From Candidatus Sumerlaeota bacterium (GTDB lineage: Bacteria; Sumerlaeota; Sumerlaeia; SLMS01), in NCBI GenBank assembly GCA_020850785.1, contig JADZDZ010000030.1, positions 1 through 8,629 on the forward strand: a stretch of 8,629 nucleotides of DNA, written 5' to 3'. Shown piece after piece: positions 1 through 6,201 of the stretch; positions within the stretch are counted from its first letter, which is position 1; every line of letters starts with the position of its first letter. The notes beneath the pieces were generated by a model that was not told the origin of the DNA, made no database searches, and was given only the letters and a program-made list of their open reading frames with translations. The position numbers and the translations under genes were made by a program.

Positions 1-1
1 G

Positions 2-157
2 CTTGGCGTCGACTACGGGCTGACGCATTCATGCTACGATCCGTCGCCGGAAGGGCACGCCTGCGGCCAATGCGATTCGTGCCTGCTGCGGCTGAAGGGC
101 TTCGCAGAGGCGGGCTCGCGCGATCCGCTGCGCTACACCAACAGGCCAGGCCCGTGA
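2..157 (+). CDS. queC: QueC, 7-cyano-7-deazaguanine synthase (C-terminal fragment)
   Basis: Only the last 51 codons are in the window; the gene starts to the left of it. The fragment contains LGVDYGLTHSCYDPSP and then CGQCDSC, giving a Cys-x9-Cys-x2-Cys-x2-Cys array (C11, C21, C24, C27 of the fragment). In the QueC family this array binds the structural zinc, and the upstream 'GLTHSCY' context is also typical. QueC converts 7-carboxy-7-deazaguanine to preQ0 with ATP and ammonia in the cytoplasm. Its TGA stop (155-157) overlaps the GTG start of queE (154-156) as GTGA, so the two are very likely co-transcribed and translationally coupled. The ATP-binding N-terminal part is not visible; identification rests on the zinc motif and the queE neighbour. 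Confidence 0.9.
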   Translation, partial: LGVDYGLTHSCYDPSPEGHACGQCDSCLLRLKGFAEAGSRDPLRYTNRPGP

Positions 158-792
158 GCTACGGCATCAAGGAAGTCTACCACACGCTGCAGGGCGAGGG
201 TGCGCAGGCGGGCCGCGCCGCAGTGTTCCTGCGCTTCGCCGGGTGCAACCTGTGGACGGGCCGCGAGGCGCAGCGCGCCGACGCCGTTTGCCGGTTTTGT
301 GACACGGACTTCGTCGGCACCGATGGAGAGAACGGCGGTGTCTATACAACCGCCGCGAAGGTCGCGCACATCGTTGCGGAGGTTTGGAAGCGCAATGCGG
401 AGGGGGGCGTTCCGCTTGTCGTTTGCACGGGCGGCGAGCCGCTCCTGCAACTTGACGAGGAACTCACCTCCGCGCTGAAGCACCGCGGCTTCGAAATCGC
501 CGTCGAAACCAACGGCACGCAGCCGCGCCCCGCAGGCATTGATTGGCTCTGCGTAAGCCCGAAGATCGGCGCCGCGCTCGAACTCCGAAGCGGCGATGAA
601 TTGAAGCTGGTCTATCCGCAGGAAGGGGGCGACCCCGCGCAGTTTGAATCGCTCGACTTCACGCATTTTTTCCTGCAACCGCTGGACGACGAACGCGCGG
701 AGGAAAACACGCGCAAGGCCATCGCCTACACGCTTGCGCATCCGCGCTGGCGGCTAAGCATACAGTTGCACAAGTTTCTTGGGCTGCGCTGA
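154..792 (+). CDS. queE: QueE, 7-carboxy-7-deazaguanine synthase (radical SAM)
   Basis: A 212-residue radical S-adenosylmethionine enzyme that contracts the ring of 6-carboxytetrahydropterin to 7-carboxy-7-deazaguanine, the substrate of QueC. I chose the GTG at 154 because it begins VSYGIKEVYHTLQGEG, the normal QueE N-terminus, and overlaps the queC stop. The open frame runs back to an ATG at 31, but that part lies inside queC. Visible motifs: QGEG (13-16); an iron-sulfur cluster site C31-x14-C46-x2-C49, the longer spacing known from some QueE proteins rather than the usual radical SAM Cx3Cx2C; GGEP (93-96), which contacts SAM; ETNGT (118-122); SPK (135-137); and a C-terminal QLHKFLG (204-210). 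Length and motif order are complete. No strong ribosome binding site precedes the GTG, which fits coupling to queC. It ends 5 bp before the stop of the convergent peptidase gene. Confidence 0.93.
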   Translation: MSYGIKEVYHTLQGEGAQAGRAAVFLRFAGCNLWTGREAQRADAVCRFCDTDFVGTDGENGGVYTTAAKVAHIVAEVWKRNAEGGVPLVVCTGGEPLLQLDEELTSALKHRGFEIAVETNGTQPRPAGIDWLCVSPKIGAALELRSGDELKLVYPQEGGDPAQFESLDFTHFFLQPLDDERAEENTRKAIAYTLAHPRWRLSIQLHKFLGLR

Positions 793-797
793 TTGTC

Positions 798-2870
798 TTA
801 GCGGTACTTCGGATCAACCTCCGCCAGGCCGGGAACCTGATCGGCGCCCTCCACAACCTTGATGGAGGAACCCTCAAACGCATCGCCAATGGGCTCAAAT
901 CGCCCGCCGAGATGCGCCGCAAGGAACGCTTCCTCAACCGCAGTAAAGCTGATGTTGTTTTCAGGCCGCGCAAAGCCGTGCCCCTCATCCGAATACAGCA
1001 CGTAGGTGACGGGGATATTGTTCTTCTTCATTGCCTGCACGATCTGATCCGCCTCCGCCTGCTTCACGCGCGGATCGTTCGCCCCCTGACCAATCAGAAG
1101 CGGCTTGCGAATTGTGGCCGCCTTGTTCAGCGGTGAACGGCTTTCCAGAAATTCACGGCCCTCCTCCGTTGTATGATCACCCACGCGCGTTTTGAACATC
1201 TGCAGCGCGGGCGCCCAGTAGGGCGGAATTGAATTCAGCAACGTGACCAAATTCGACGGACCAACGATGTCGATGCCGCAGGCAAACACGTCCTGCGACT
1301 GCGTCATTCCCACCAGCGTCGCGTACCCACCGTAGCTTCCGCCCATGATCGCGACGCGATTCTTGTCCGCGATTCCCTTCTTCACGGCCCAATTCACCGC
1401 ATCAAGAAGGTCGTCATGCATCTTCGCGGCCCATTCACGATTTCCCGCATTCACGAAATCCTTTCCGAACCCCGTGGAGCCGCGATAGTTCACGCTCAGC
1501 ACCGCATAGCCGCGATTCGCCAGCAGTTGATGCTCCGGATCATAGCCCCAACCGTCGCGCACCCAGGGACCGCCGTGCACATTCAGCACCAACGGCAGCG
1601 GCTTCTTCGGAAAGCCATCCTTCGTCACCTTCGTGTTCACGGGAAGCGTGAGGTAGCTGACAAGGTTCAACCCGTCGCGCGAGGGAATGATGTGCGGCGT
1701 CATGTGCGCCAGCGGCAGCCCTTCCAGCGACTTGCGGTTGGAGAAAAGGTACGTCGCCTTTTTCTGGTCGCGATCGTAGTGGTAATACTGCACAGGCCCA
1801 TCATCGCGCAGGTAAACAACGATCCAGTGCTTGTCATCCAATGAGCGGTCGTTGATGCGCATTTCGCCGTCATTCACGGTCTTCAGGAATTCGAAATCGT
1901 GTTCGATCGCACCGTCCAGAATCGTCCAATGCACGCGCTCGTAGTTGAACGACGCCGCCTGCACGTTTTTCTGCGTGGGATGAATGATGACACCGCCCAC
2001 GTCCGACTTCTTGCTGGAGGCCAGCAGCAGTTGCTTTCCGGTCTTCAGGTCGAGCGTCATGAGCACGCTTGTATTTCCGCCGCGGCTGTCCATCATGTAA
2101 GCCACGTTCCCGCTCTTGTCGAAGCCGAGAATGCCCGTGTTCATCGTGTCAGCTTCCGGAACAGTCATGAATTCCTTCCACGTCCCGTCGCCAAGCGGCT
2201 GCATGTAGGAAATACTGCCGTCGGGATTGAACTTCGTGCCGAAGCGCACGCGATAATCATCATCCGTGATGAGGTTCGCGAACTCGTTGTTTTCCAGCAC
2301 GAGGCTCTTCTCCCCCGTCACGATCTTGTAACGGTAGAGGTCGTGATACTGCTCATTGCGGTCATTCAGCCCGATCAGCACTTCGTTGGGAAACTTTTCA
2401 CTCACGCCTTCGATCTCCGCGCGAACCTTCTCCAGCGGCGTCAGGTTTTTCACCGCGTGCGATGCAACATCCACCGCATATACGCGCCAGTTTTCGTCAC
2501 CCTTCTCATCCTGAAGGTAGATGATCTGGTTGTTGTTGAAGGCCCAGAAGTAACGGCGTATGCCGCGCCCCTTGTCCGCCGTGATCGGCTCCGCGGCGCT
2601 GGGATTGTCCAGCGGTGCCACCCAGACATTCAGCACACCATCCAGCGGAGCCAGATAGCTGATGCGGCGCCCATCGGCACTGATTTGCACGGAGGCACGA
2701 TCGGGATTGTCAAAAAACACCTTGCGGGGAATCAGGGGAACTTCTGCCACGGTGGCGGCTTCCTTCTTGAAGAAATGGGAGCGGGCGCAACCTGCCGTGA
2801 TGATCGCGGCGACGGCCAGCAGGGCCATCAACGTTGCTCGCAGGGAAATGTTATTGGAATTCAGCGGCAT
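798..2870 (-). CDS. S9 family (prolyl oligopeptidase-type) serine peptidase, probable lipoprotein
   Basis: A 690-residue serine peptidase of the S9 family. The N-terminal part (about 50-430) is beta-rich with propeller-like strands. The C-terminal alpha/beta-hydrolase domain starts near LNVHGGPW (about 447-454). The catalytic triad is readable: S512 in GGSYGG, D599 in GANDPRV and H631 in DEGHGFARP. Such enzymes cleave oligopeptides, often after proline or releasing dipeptides or acylated residues; the substrate here cannot be told. The start at 2870 is favoured because AAGGAG lies 5 nt upstream and the product begins with a lipoprotein-like signal: hydrophobic residues 12-26, then T-A-G-C with lipidation candidate C28. 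This places the enzyme outside the cytoplasm, membrane-attached. Threonine at lipobox -3 is less usual than leucine. An upstream in-frame ATG at 3275 would add 135 residues lying antisense to the divergent gene and bury the signal, so it was rejected. The C-terminal tail (about 655-690) follows the hydrolase domain. Confidence 0.92.
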   Translation of the reverse strand: MPLNSNNISLRATLMALLAVAAIITAGCARSHFFKKEAATVAEVPLIPRKVFFDNPDRASVQISADGRRISYLAPLDGVLNVWVAPLDNPSAAEPITADKGRGIRRYFWAFNNNQIIYLQDEKGDENWRVYAVDVASHAVKNLTPLEKVRAEIEGVSEKFPNEVLIGLNDRNEQYHDLYRYKIVTGEKSLVLENNEFANLITDDDYRVRFGTKFNPDGSISYMQPLGDGTWKEFMTVPEADTMNTGILGFDKSGNVAYMMDSRGGNTSVLMTLDLKTGKQLLLASSKKSDVGGVIIHPTQKNVQAASFNYERVHWTILDGAIEHDFEFLKTVNDGEMRINDRSLDDKHWIVVYLRDDGPVQYYHYDRDQKKATYLFSNRKSLEGLPLAHMTPHIIPSRDGLNLVSYLTLPVNTKVTKDGFPKKPLPLVLNVHGGPWVRDGWGYDPEHQLLANRGYAVLSVNYRGSTGFGKDFVNAGNREWAAKMHDDLLDAVNWAVKKGIADKNRVAIMGGSYGGYATLVGMTQSQDVFACGIDIVGPSNLVTLLNSIPPYWAPALQMFKTRVGDHTTEEGREFLESRSPLNKAATIRKPLLIGQGANDPRVKQAEADQIVQAMKKNNIPVTYVLYSDEGHGFARPENNISFTAVEEAFLAAHLGGRFEPIGDAFEGSSIKVVEGADQVPGLAEVDPKYR

Positions 2871-3011
2871 GACGGCTCCTTGGCAGCGGTGAGCGCGGGA
2901 ATAATTGCGGAATGATTCGCCCCGCTTCGCCGCAGCACAAGCGCGAACGGCAATCCGGTGAGGCCTTTCGCTTGACGGCATTTCGCCTGCACGGCGCATT
3001 CTCCGTGGCTC
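2871..3011. other. Divergent intergenic region, promoters not resolved
   Basis: These 141 bp separate the start of the S9 peptidase (minus) from the start of the 174-residue membrane protein (plus), so both promoters should lie here. On the plus strand TTGACG at 2972-2977 is a good -35 match, but nothing better than a 3/6 match to the -10 hexamer follows at suitable spacing, and the ATG at 3012 would be very close. On the minus strand TTGTGC with AATCAT 17 nt later is an equally weak pair. No clear dyad or riboswitch-like structure was seen. Confidence 0.3.
2876..2881 (-). promoter_or_regulatory. Ribosome binding site of the S9 peptidase gene
   Basis: On the minus strand AAGGAG lies 5 nt upstream of the ATG at 2870-2868. 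It is the strongest Shine-Dalgarno match near this gene and decides the start in favour of the 690-residue lipoprotein form over the longer open frame. Confidence 0.75.
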
Positions 3012-3536
3012 ATGAGTGACAAGGGACGAAAATTCCGGACGATTGCCTGCGCATTGGTTGTGCTCATTGGCTATGGCGTGCCGCTCGCGCGCTCCTATGC
3101 AATCGGCCAGCGATTGAAGAACGACAAGGCCGCTTTGGCGGAAGCACTGACGCAGCGCATCGAACATGACCGTGGATCGATGGCAAAGGTTTTGTGGCTT
3201 GATGTGCTTTGCCACAAAATCGGAGGGGACACCGCACTGCAGCAGGCGCTGAAGCAGGCCCGCAGTTCCAATCACATGATGCGCAGCTTCAGCGTCTTCA
3301 TTCTGATGCGCTACTACCGCGACGATCCCGAAGCCGCCGCCGTGATCAAAACCTTCCTGACGAATCCGCGGGAAATCATGTGGCAGCGCTACATGCCGCT
3401 GAACTTCGATTTTCCCATGATCAAGAAGACGGAAACAGGGAGGGAGGCACTGGCCGTGATTGAATCCCAGCGCGAACTTTTTCCCGCCGACGGTGGATAC
3501 TTCCCTCCCCCTCCGCCGGAGTCGCCGACACCGTGA
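3012..3536 (+). CDS. Membrane-anchored helical (HEAT-like) protein of unknown function
   Basis: A 174-residue protein I do not recognise as a named family. Residues 10-27 form one hydrophobic segment after a basic N-terminus (SDKGRKFR), suggesting a signal anchor with the rest outside the cytoplasm. Residues 38-125 are alpha-helical with paired amphipathic stretches and a 'RSFSVFILMRYYRDDPEAAAVIKTFL' type pattern split across two helices, reminiscent of HEAT or armadillo-like repeats; this is a pattern judgement, not a match. The C-terminus is proline-rich (PPPPPESP near 165-172). The ATG at 3012 has no clear Shine-Dalgarno sequence. Its TGA (3534-3536) overlaps the GTG start of the following glycosyltransferase-like gene (3533-3535), so the two are probably translated together and may act in the same process. 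The function is unknown. Confidence 0.75.
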   Translation: MSDKGRKFRTIACALVVLIGYGVPLARSYAIGQRLKNDKAALAEALTQRIEHDRGSMAKVLWLDVLCHKIGGDTALQQALKQARSSNHMMRSFSVFILMRYYRDDPEAAAVIKTFLTNPREIMWQRYMPLNFDFPMIKKTETGREALAVIESQRELFPADGGYFPPPPPESPTP

Positions 3537-5296
3537 GTCACGCCGCAGCCAATGCGAAACCTTCGCGCGACGATTGGCGTTGGGCGATCATGCTCACGCT
3601 TCTCGCGGCGCTCCCGCGGCTGGCCTCCATTCCCATCGGAAGCCTGAACATGCACGCCGCGCGCGACGTGTTTCGCACACTCAGCCTGCTGTCGCTTCAC
3701 GACGTTCCCTTGTCCGGCTCGGAACTTTACTTTGGCGGCGCAGTGCCGGGAAATTTCTACTTCTTTCTCAGCGCGATTCCCCTCATTGTTTGGAAATCGC
3801 CCTACGCCGTCATGGCGTGGATTGGCATTCTCACCAGCCTCGCCGCCGGCATCACCTACCTCGCGCTGCGCATGGTGATGGGGCGCATGCCGGCGCTTGC
3901 CGCGTGCGCCGCCTATGCGTTGTTCCCGCAGGCCTTCGTCGAAAACCTCTGGATGTGGAATCCCAGCTACCTTCCATTCCTTTCCTCCGTGGCGCTGTGG
4001 GGGTTGTGCTGGTGGATCAGGTTCCGGCGCCCGGCGGGCCTCGCGCTCATGCTCACCGTTGCGCTGCTGGGGATTCAGGTTCACCTGTCGGCCTACGCGA
4101 TTTTTGCAAGCGGCCTCCTGACATACGCCGCTGTTTTCATCGTCGAGAAAATTCTACGATCACCAGCGCATCCCACGCGCAACGCCTCGCTGTTCCACCT
4201 GCTGGTGCCATTCGTCGTGATCCTGCCGTTCGTGCTGCCCGCGTTGTGGACGCAGTCAACATTCTATTTCGTTCCGCTGAAATCGGCGGAGGCCATCAAG
4301 CATACGAGCATCGGCCTTGCGAATCCCACGCTGAATCCCCATGCGCCGCTGGCGATCAGCAAGGCGTTCACGTTCCAGGATGATTCGCTTGCCTGGCAGG
4401 AATTCCTGAATTTCCAACGATTCCTTGCACAACTATCCCAGCAAAGTCCCGCGCTGGGGAGATTTTGCGCCGGAACCGCGCCGGTCATCAGCGCCCTCGG
4501 CCACGCGCCCTTTGCCATCGCGGGATTCGCCCTGCTTGCGTTTGCGGTGTTCGGGCGCGGTGCGAAAAATTATGTGAGCGCGCTGGAGTCCGCCGAAATC
4601 GACGCCGCCAGCGCGCGCCCCTTCGCATTCGCGCTGCTGGCGTGGTTCCTCGTTCCCTGCGCCGTGCTGCTGAAGACCATCGGCGACAAGCCGGAAAGCC
4701 CGCTTGGAATTCCCACACGCTACATCGTGATCCTGTTTCCCGTTTCAATGATCTTCATTGGGGTGGGCTTCACATTCATTTTCAATCTGCTGCGCAGGCA
4801 GACGCCGCTGCGCATTGCCTCGCTGGTGCTGTTTCTGGCCGCCCAGATTGTTCACGCGCTGATCATCGCGCTTTTCATCGGCATCAGCATCAAGACCGTT
4901 GGCGTGTTCAAGGCCACGATGCCGCTCAACTACACAAAGCCGCTCTTCTTCGAAAAACAACTTTGCGACTTCATGGCCGACAAACACGGCGCGTCGCTGA
5001 ATGATTTCCGCGAGCGCTTTTTCAGCGACAGCAACTTCATGGACTTCAACGGCGAGCAGTTCCTGAATTTTGAGCTCTGGAAGGGCGCCGGAGGAAAAGG
5101 CGCCGATCCGAAGAAATGGTTTTACCTGTACGATTCCGCGCGCAACCCGCAGCCACCACGGTTGATCCGGGAATCGGGGCGGGTCGTTGATGAGCTTCGC
5201 GTGGGCCAATTCCGCCTGCTCGTCATCGAACGCGACGACCCCACGAAGCCGGTGATCTGGCCGAAGAGAATGCTGGAACCATCGCTCATCTACTGA
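3533..5296 (+). CDS. GT-C / GT39-like multi-pass membrane glycosyltransferase
   Basis: A 587-residue integral membrane protein with about ten to twelve hydrophobic segments between residues 17 and 453, followed by a soluble C-terminal part of about 130 residues. The layout resembles lipid-linked-sugar glycosyltransferases of the GT-C fold (GT39/ArnT/PMT-like): an acidic residue in the first extracytoplasmic loop (HAARDVFRTL, 41-50), WNPSYLPFL (142-150), IQVHLSAY (181-188), and an arginine-tyrosine pair entering a late helix (TRYIVILFP, 395-403). These enzymes move a sugar from a polyprenyl phosphate carrier to lipid, glycan or protein on the outer side of the membrane; donor and acceptor are not evident here. 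The GTG at 3533 is preferred because it overlaps the upstream stop as GTGA and has GGAG (3518-3521) 11 nt upstream. The GT-C assignment is from recall of family patterns; the membrane topology is directly visible. Confidence 0.72.
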   Translation: MSHAAANAKPSRDDWRWAIMLTLLAALPRLASIPIGSLNMHAARDVFRTLSLLSLHDVPLSGSELYFGGAVPGNFYFFLSAIPLIVWKSPYAVMAWIGILTSLAAGITYLALRMVMGRMPALAACAAYALFPQAFVENLWMWNPSYLPFLSSVALWGLCWWIRFRRPAGLALMLTVALLGIQVHLSAYAIFASGLLTYAAVFIVEKILRSPAHPTRNASLFHLLVPFVVILPFVLPALWTQSTFYFVPLKSAEAIKHTSIGLANPTLNPHAPLAISKAFTFQDDSLAWQEFLNFQRFLAQLSQQSPALGRFCAGTAPVISALGHAPFAIAGFALLAFAVFGRGAKNYVSALESAEIDAASARPFAFALLAWFLVPCAVLLKTIGDKPESPLGIPTRYIVILFPVSMIFIGVGFTFIFNLLRRQTPLRIASLVLFLAAQIVHALIIALFIGISIKTVGVFKATMPLNYTKPLFFEKQLCDFMADKHGASLNDFRERFFSDSNFMDFNGEQFLNFELWKGAGGKGADPKKWFYLYDSARNPQPPRLIRESGRVVDELRVGQFRLLVIERDDPTKPVIWPKRMLEPSLIY

Positions 5297-5301
5297 AAGA
5301 A

Positions 5302-5327
5302 TCGGGCGGACGTCACCATCCGCCCGA
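5302..5327. terminator. Hairpin between convergent genes, likely terminator
   Basis: A perfect 9-bp inverted repeat, TCGGGCGGA and TCCGCCCGA, with an 8-nt loop, fills most of the 44-bp gap between the stops of the glycosyltransferase-like gene and the superoxide dismutase gene. Read on the minus strand, the stem is followed by TTCTTTC, a modest T-rich tail, so it best serves as the dismutase terminator. The plus-strand tail (AGCAAACG) is not T-rich, so bidirectional action is only possible. Confidence 0.7.
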
Positions 5328-5340
5328 AGCAAACGACAAC

Positions 5341-6114
5341 CTATCCGCGCAGAATGTCGAACCGTTTCCCGACGCGCTCCCAATTGATGATCTTGGCAAA
5401 CGCATCCACATACGCGCCGCGATTGTTCTGGTATTTCAGGTAATAGGCGTGCTCCCACACATCAAGCACCAGCAGCGGCACGATCCCCCACTGTGTGTTG
5501 AGATGCTGGTTCTGCGCCTGCAGGATGACAAGTTTGCTGCCGCCGTAGCTCCACGCGAGGACACCCCAACCGGAGCCCTGCACGTTCTTCGCCGCCGCGG
5601 CGAAATGCGCCCAGAACGCCTTGTGACTGCCGAAGTCCTTCGCTATCTGGCCCGCCAGCGCGCCCTTCGCTTCGCCGCCCATGTTTTCCGGCCCGATGCA
5701 GTCCCAGAAAATGCAATGCAGCATGTGGCCGCCGCCATTGAAGGCAACCTTGTTGGACAGCGCGCTGATCTGGTCGTAGTCGCCGCTGGCGTGCGCCTTC
5801 ACAAGCGCCTCCTCGCCCGCCTTCAGGCCCGCCACGTAGCCCGCATGATGCTTGTCGTGATGAATCTGCATCGTCTGCGCGTCGATCACTTCCGACACTG
5901 CATCGAAGCCGTAGGGTAAATCTGGCACGACGTATTCGCCCTTGTCGTTGGTCGCACCGGGCACAAGCGCGCGCAGGCGCTCCGCATTGCCCGCCCCCTT
6001 GTTTGCCTCCGCGTCCGCACCGGCAAGCCCCGGCATCGCCGCCAGCAGCGCGCCTCCCACGAGCGCCGCCTTGGTTCCCGTTGCCAGAAATTCACGTCGA
6101 TCTGTTGTTGTCAT
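5341..6114 (-). CDS. Fe/Mn-family superoxide dismutase with twin-arginine signal
   Basis: A 257-residue iron/manganese superoxide dismutase, which converts superoxide to hydrogen peroxide and oxygen. All four metal ligands are visible by alignment to the family pattern: H85 (MQIHHDKHH), H130 (NGGGHMLH), D218 and H222 (LDVWEHAYYL). The second-shell glutamine appears in NQH (Q203) on the C-terminal side, while the FeSOD position before H130 is glycine, pointing to the manganese-type arrangement, although metal use cannot be settled by eye. The start at 6114 gives MTTTDRREFLATG, a twin-arginine motif followed by hydrophobic residues 16-31 and an A-D-A-like cleavage site near 33-35, so the enzyme should be exported folded. 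A linker of about 25 residues precedes the catalytic domain. GGAG lies 9 nt upstream of the ATG. The frame could be extended to 6177, but that would put the start inside the promoter dyad and hide the signal. Confidence 0.94.
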   Translation of the reverse strand: MTTTDRREFLATGTKAALVGGALLAAMPGLAGADAEANKGAGNAERLRALVPGATNDKGEYVVPDLPYGFDAVSEVIDAQTMQIHHDKHHAGYVAGLKAGEEALVKAHASGDYDQISALSNKVAFNGGGHMLHCIFWDCIGPENMGGEAKGALAGQIAKDFGSHKAFWAHFAAAAKNVQGSGWGVLAWSYGGSKLVILQAQNQHLNTQWGIVPLLVLDVWEHAYYLKYQNNRGAYVDAFAKIINWERVGKRFDILRG

Positions 6115-6123
6115 GATTCGGGT

Positions 6124-6127
6124 CTCC
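6124..6127 (-). promoter_or_regulatory. Ribosome binding site of the superoxide dismutase gene
   Basis: GGAG on the minus strand lies 9 nt before the ATG at 6114-6112. It supports that start and hence the twin-arginine signal, rather than the farther ATG at 6177. Confidence 0.6.
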
Positions 6128-6141
6128 GTTGGTATGGGAAT

Positions 6142-6169
6142 TTGCATTGTTCCCTGCTGCAGGGACAAT
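6142..6169 (+). promoter_or_regulatory. Possible divergent promoter for the 6202 membrane protein gene
   Basis: TTGCAT (6142-6147) and GACAAT (6164-6169), a 4/6 match to the -10 hexamer, are 16 bp apart on the plus strand. Both hexamers are imperfect. The placement, about 30 bp before the ATG at 6202 and overlapping the dismutase promoter, is reasonable but unproven. Confidence 0.3.
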
Positions 6170-6176
6170 GATAGCA
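6168..6176 (-). promoter_or_regulatory. Probable extended -10 promoter of the superoxide dismutase gene
   Basis: The minus strand reads TGCTATCAT: a TGn extension followed by TATCAT, a 5/6 match to the -10 hexamer. The -35 position 17 nt upstream (CTCAAT) is poor, as is common for extended -10 promoters. Transcription would start near 6161, leaving a leader of about 47 nt before the ATG. The element sits inside the right arm of the dyad at 6140-6179. Confidence 0.5.
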
Positions 6177-6201
6177 AATCATTAACCTGAATTGAGCGAT
6201 C

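Larger units (their letters stand above)
6140..6179. promoter_or_regulatory. Long imperfect dyad over the divergent sod promoter (operator or leader hairpin)
   Basis: Left arm ATTTGC-ATTGT-T-CCCTG (6140-6156), 3-nt centre CTG, right arm CAGGG-ACAAT-GATA-GCAAAT (6160-6179). All 16 paired positions match, apart from one bulged T (6151) on the left and a 4-nt GATA bulge on the right. It is centred near the predicted dismutase transcription start and covers its -10 element and the candidate divergent promoter. Dyads in this position are typically repressor operators; no specific regulator consensus is recognised. Confidence 0.5.

Noticed and set aside
31..153. Longer queE start at 31
   Set aside because: This part overlaps queC in another frame and does not resemble QueE; the GTG at 154 gives the family's normal N-terminus and a GTGA overlap.
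848..868. CCTCCA/TGGAGG 6-bp inverted repeat as queE terminator
   Set aside because: Short stem, no T-tract, and inside the peptidase coding region.
1899..2915. 338-codon plus-strand open frame
   Set aside because: It is antisense to the peptidase gene, which has a full catalytic triad; its product is rich in His, Arg and Val with no domain sense, as expected of a GC-rich shadow frame.
2871..3275. N-terminal extension of the S9 peptidase frame to an ATG at 3275
   Set aside because: It lies antisense to the divergent 174-residue gene, would place 135 residues before a clear signal sequence, and the internal ATG at 2870 has AAGGAG 5 nt upstream.
3389..4084. 231-codon minus-strand open frame
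   Set aside because: Its composition (many Arg, Glu, Gly, His, Pro) is that of a shadow frame opposite two coupled genes.
4745..5458. 237-codon minus-strand open frame spanning the glycosyltransferase end and the terminator
   Set aside because: It crosses two real genes and the intergenic hairpin, has no ribosome binding site noted and no recognisable motifs.
6115..6177. Longer dismutase start at 6177
   Set aside because: It would put the start codon within the predicted -10/dyad region and bury the twin-arginine signal; GGAG precedes the ATG at 6114.
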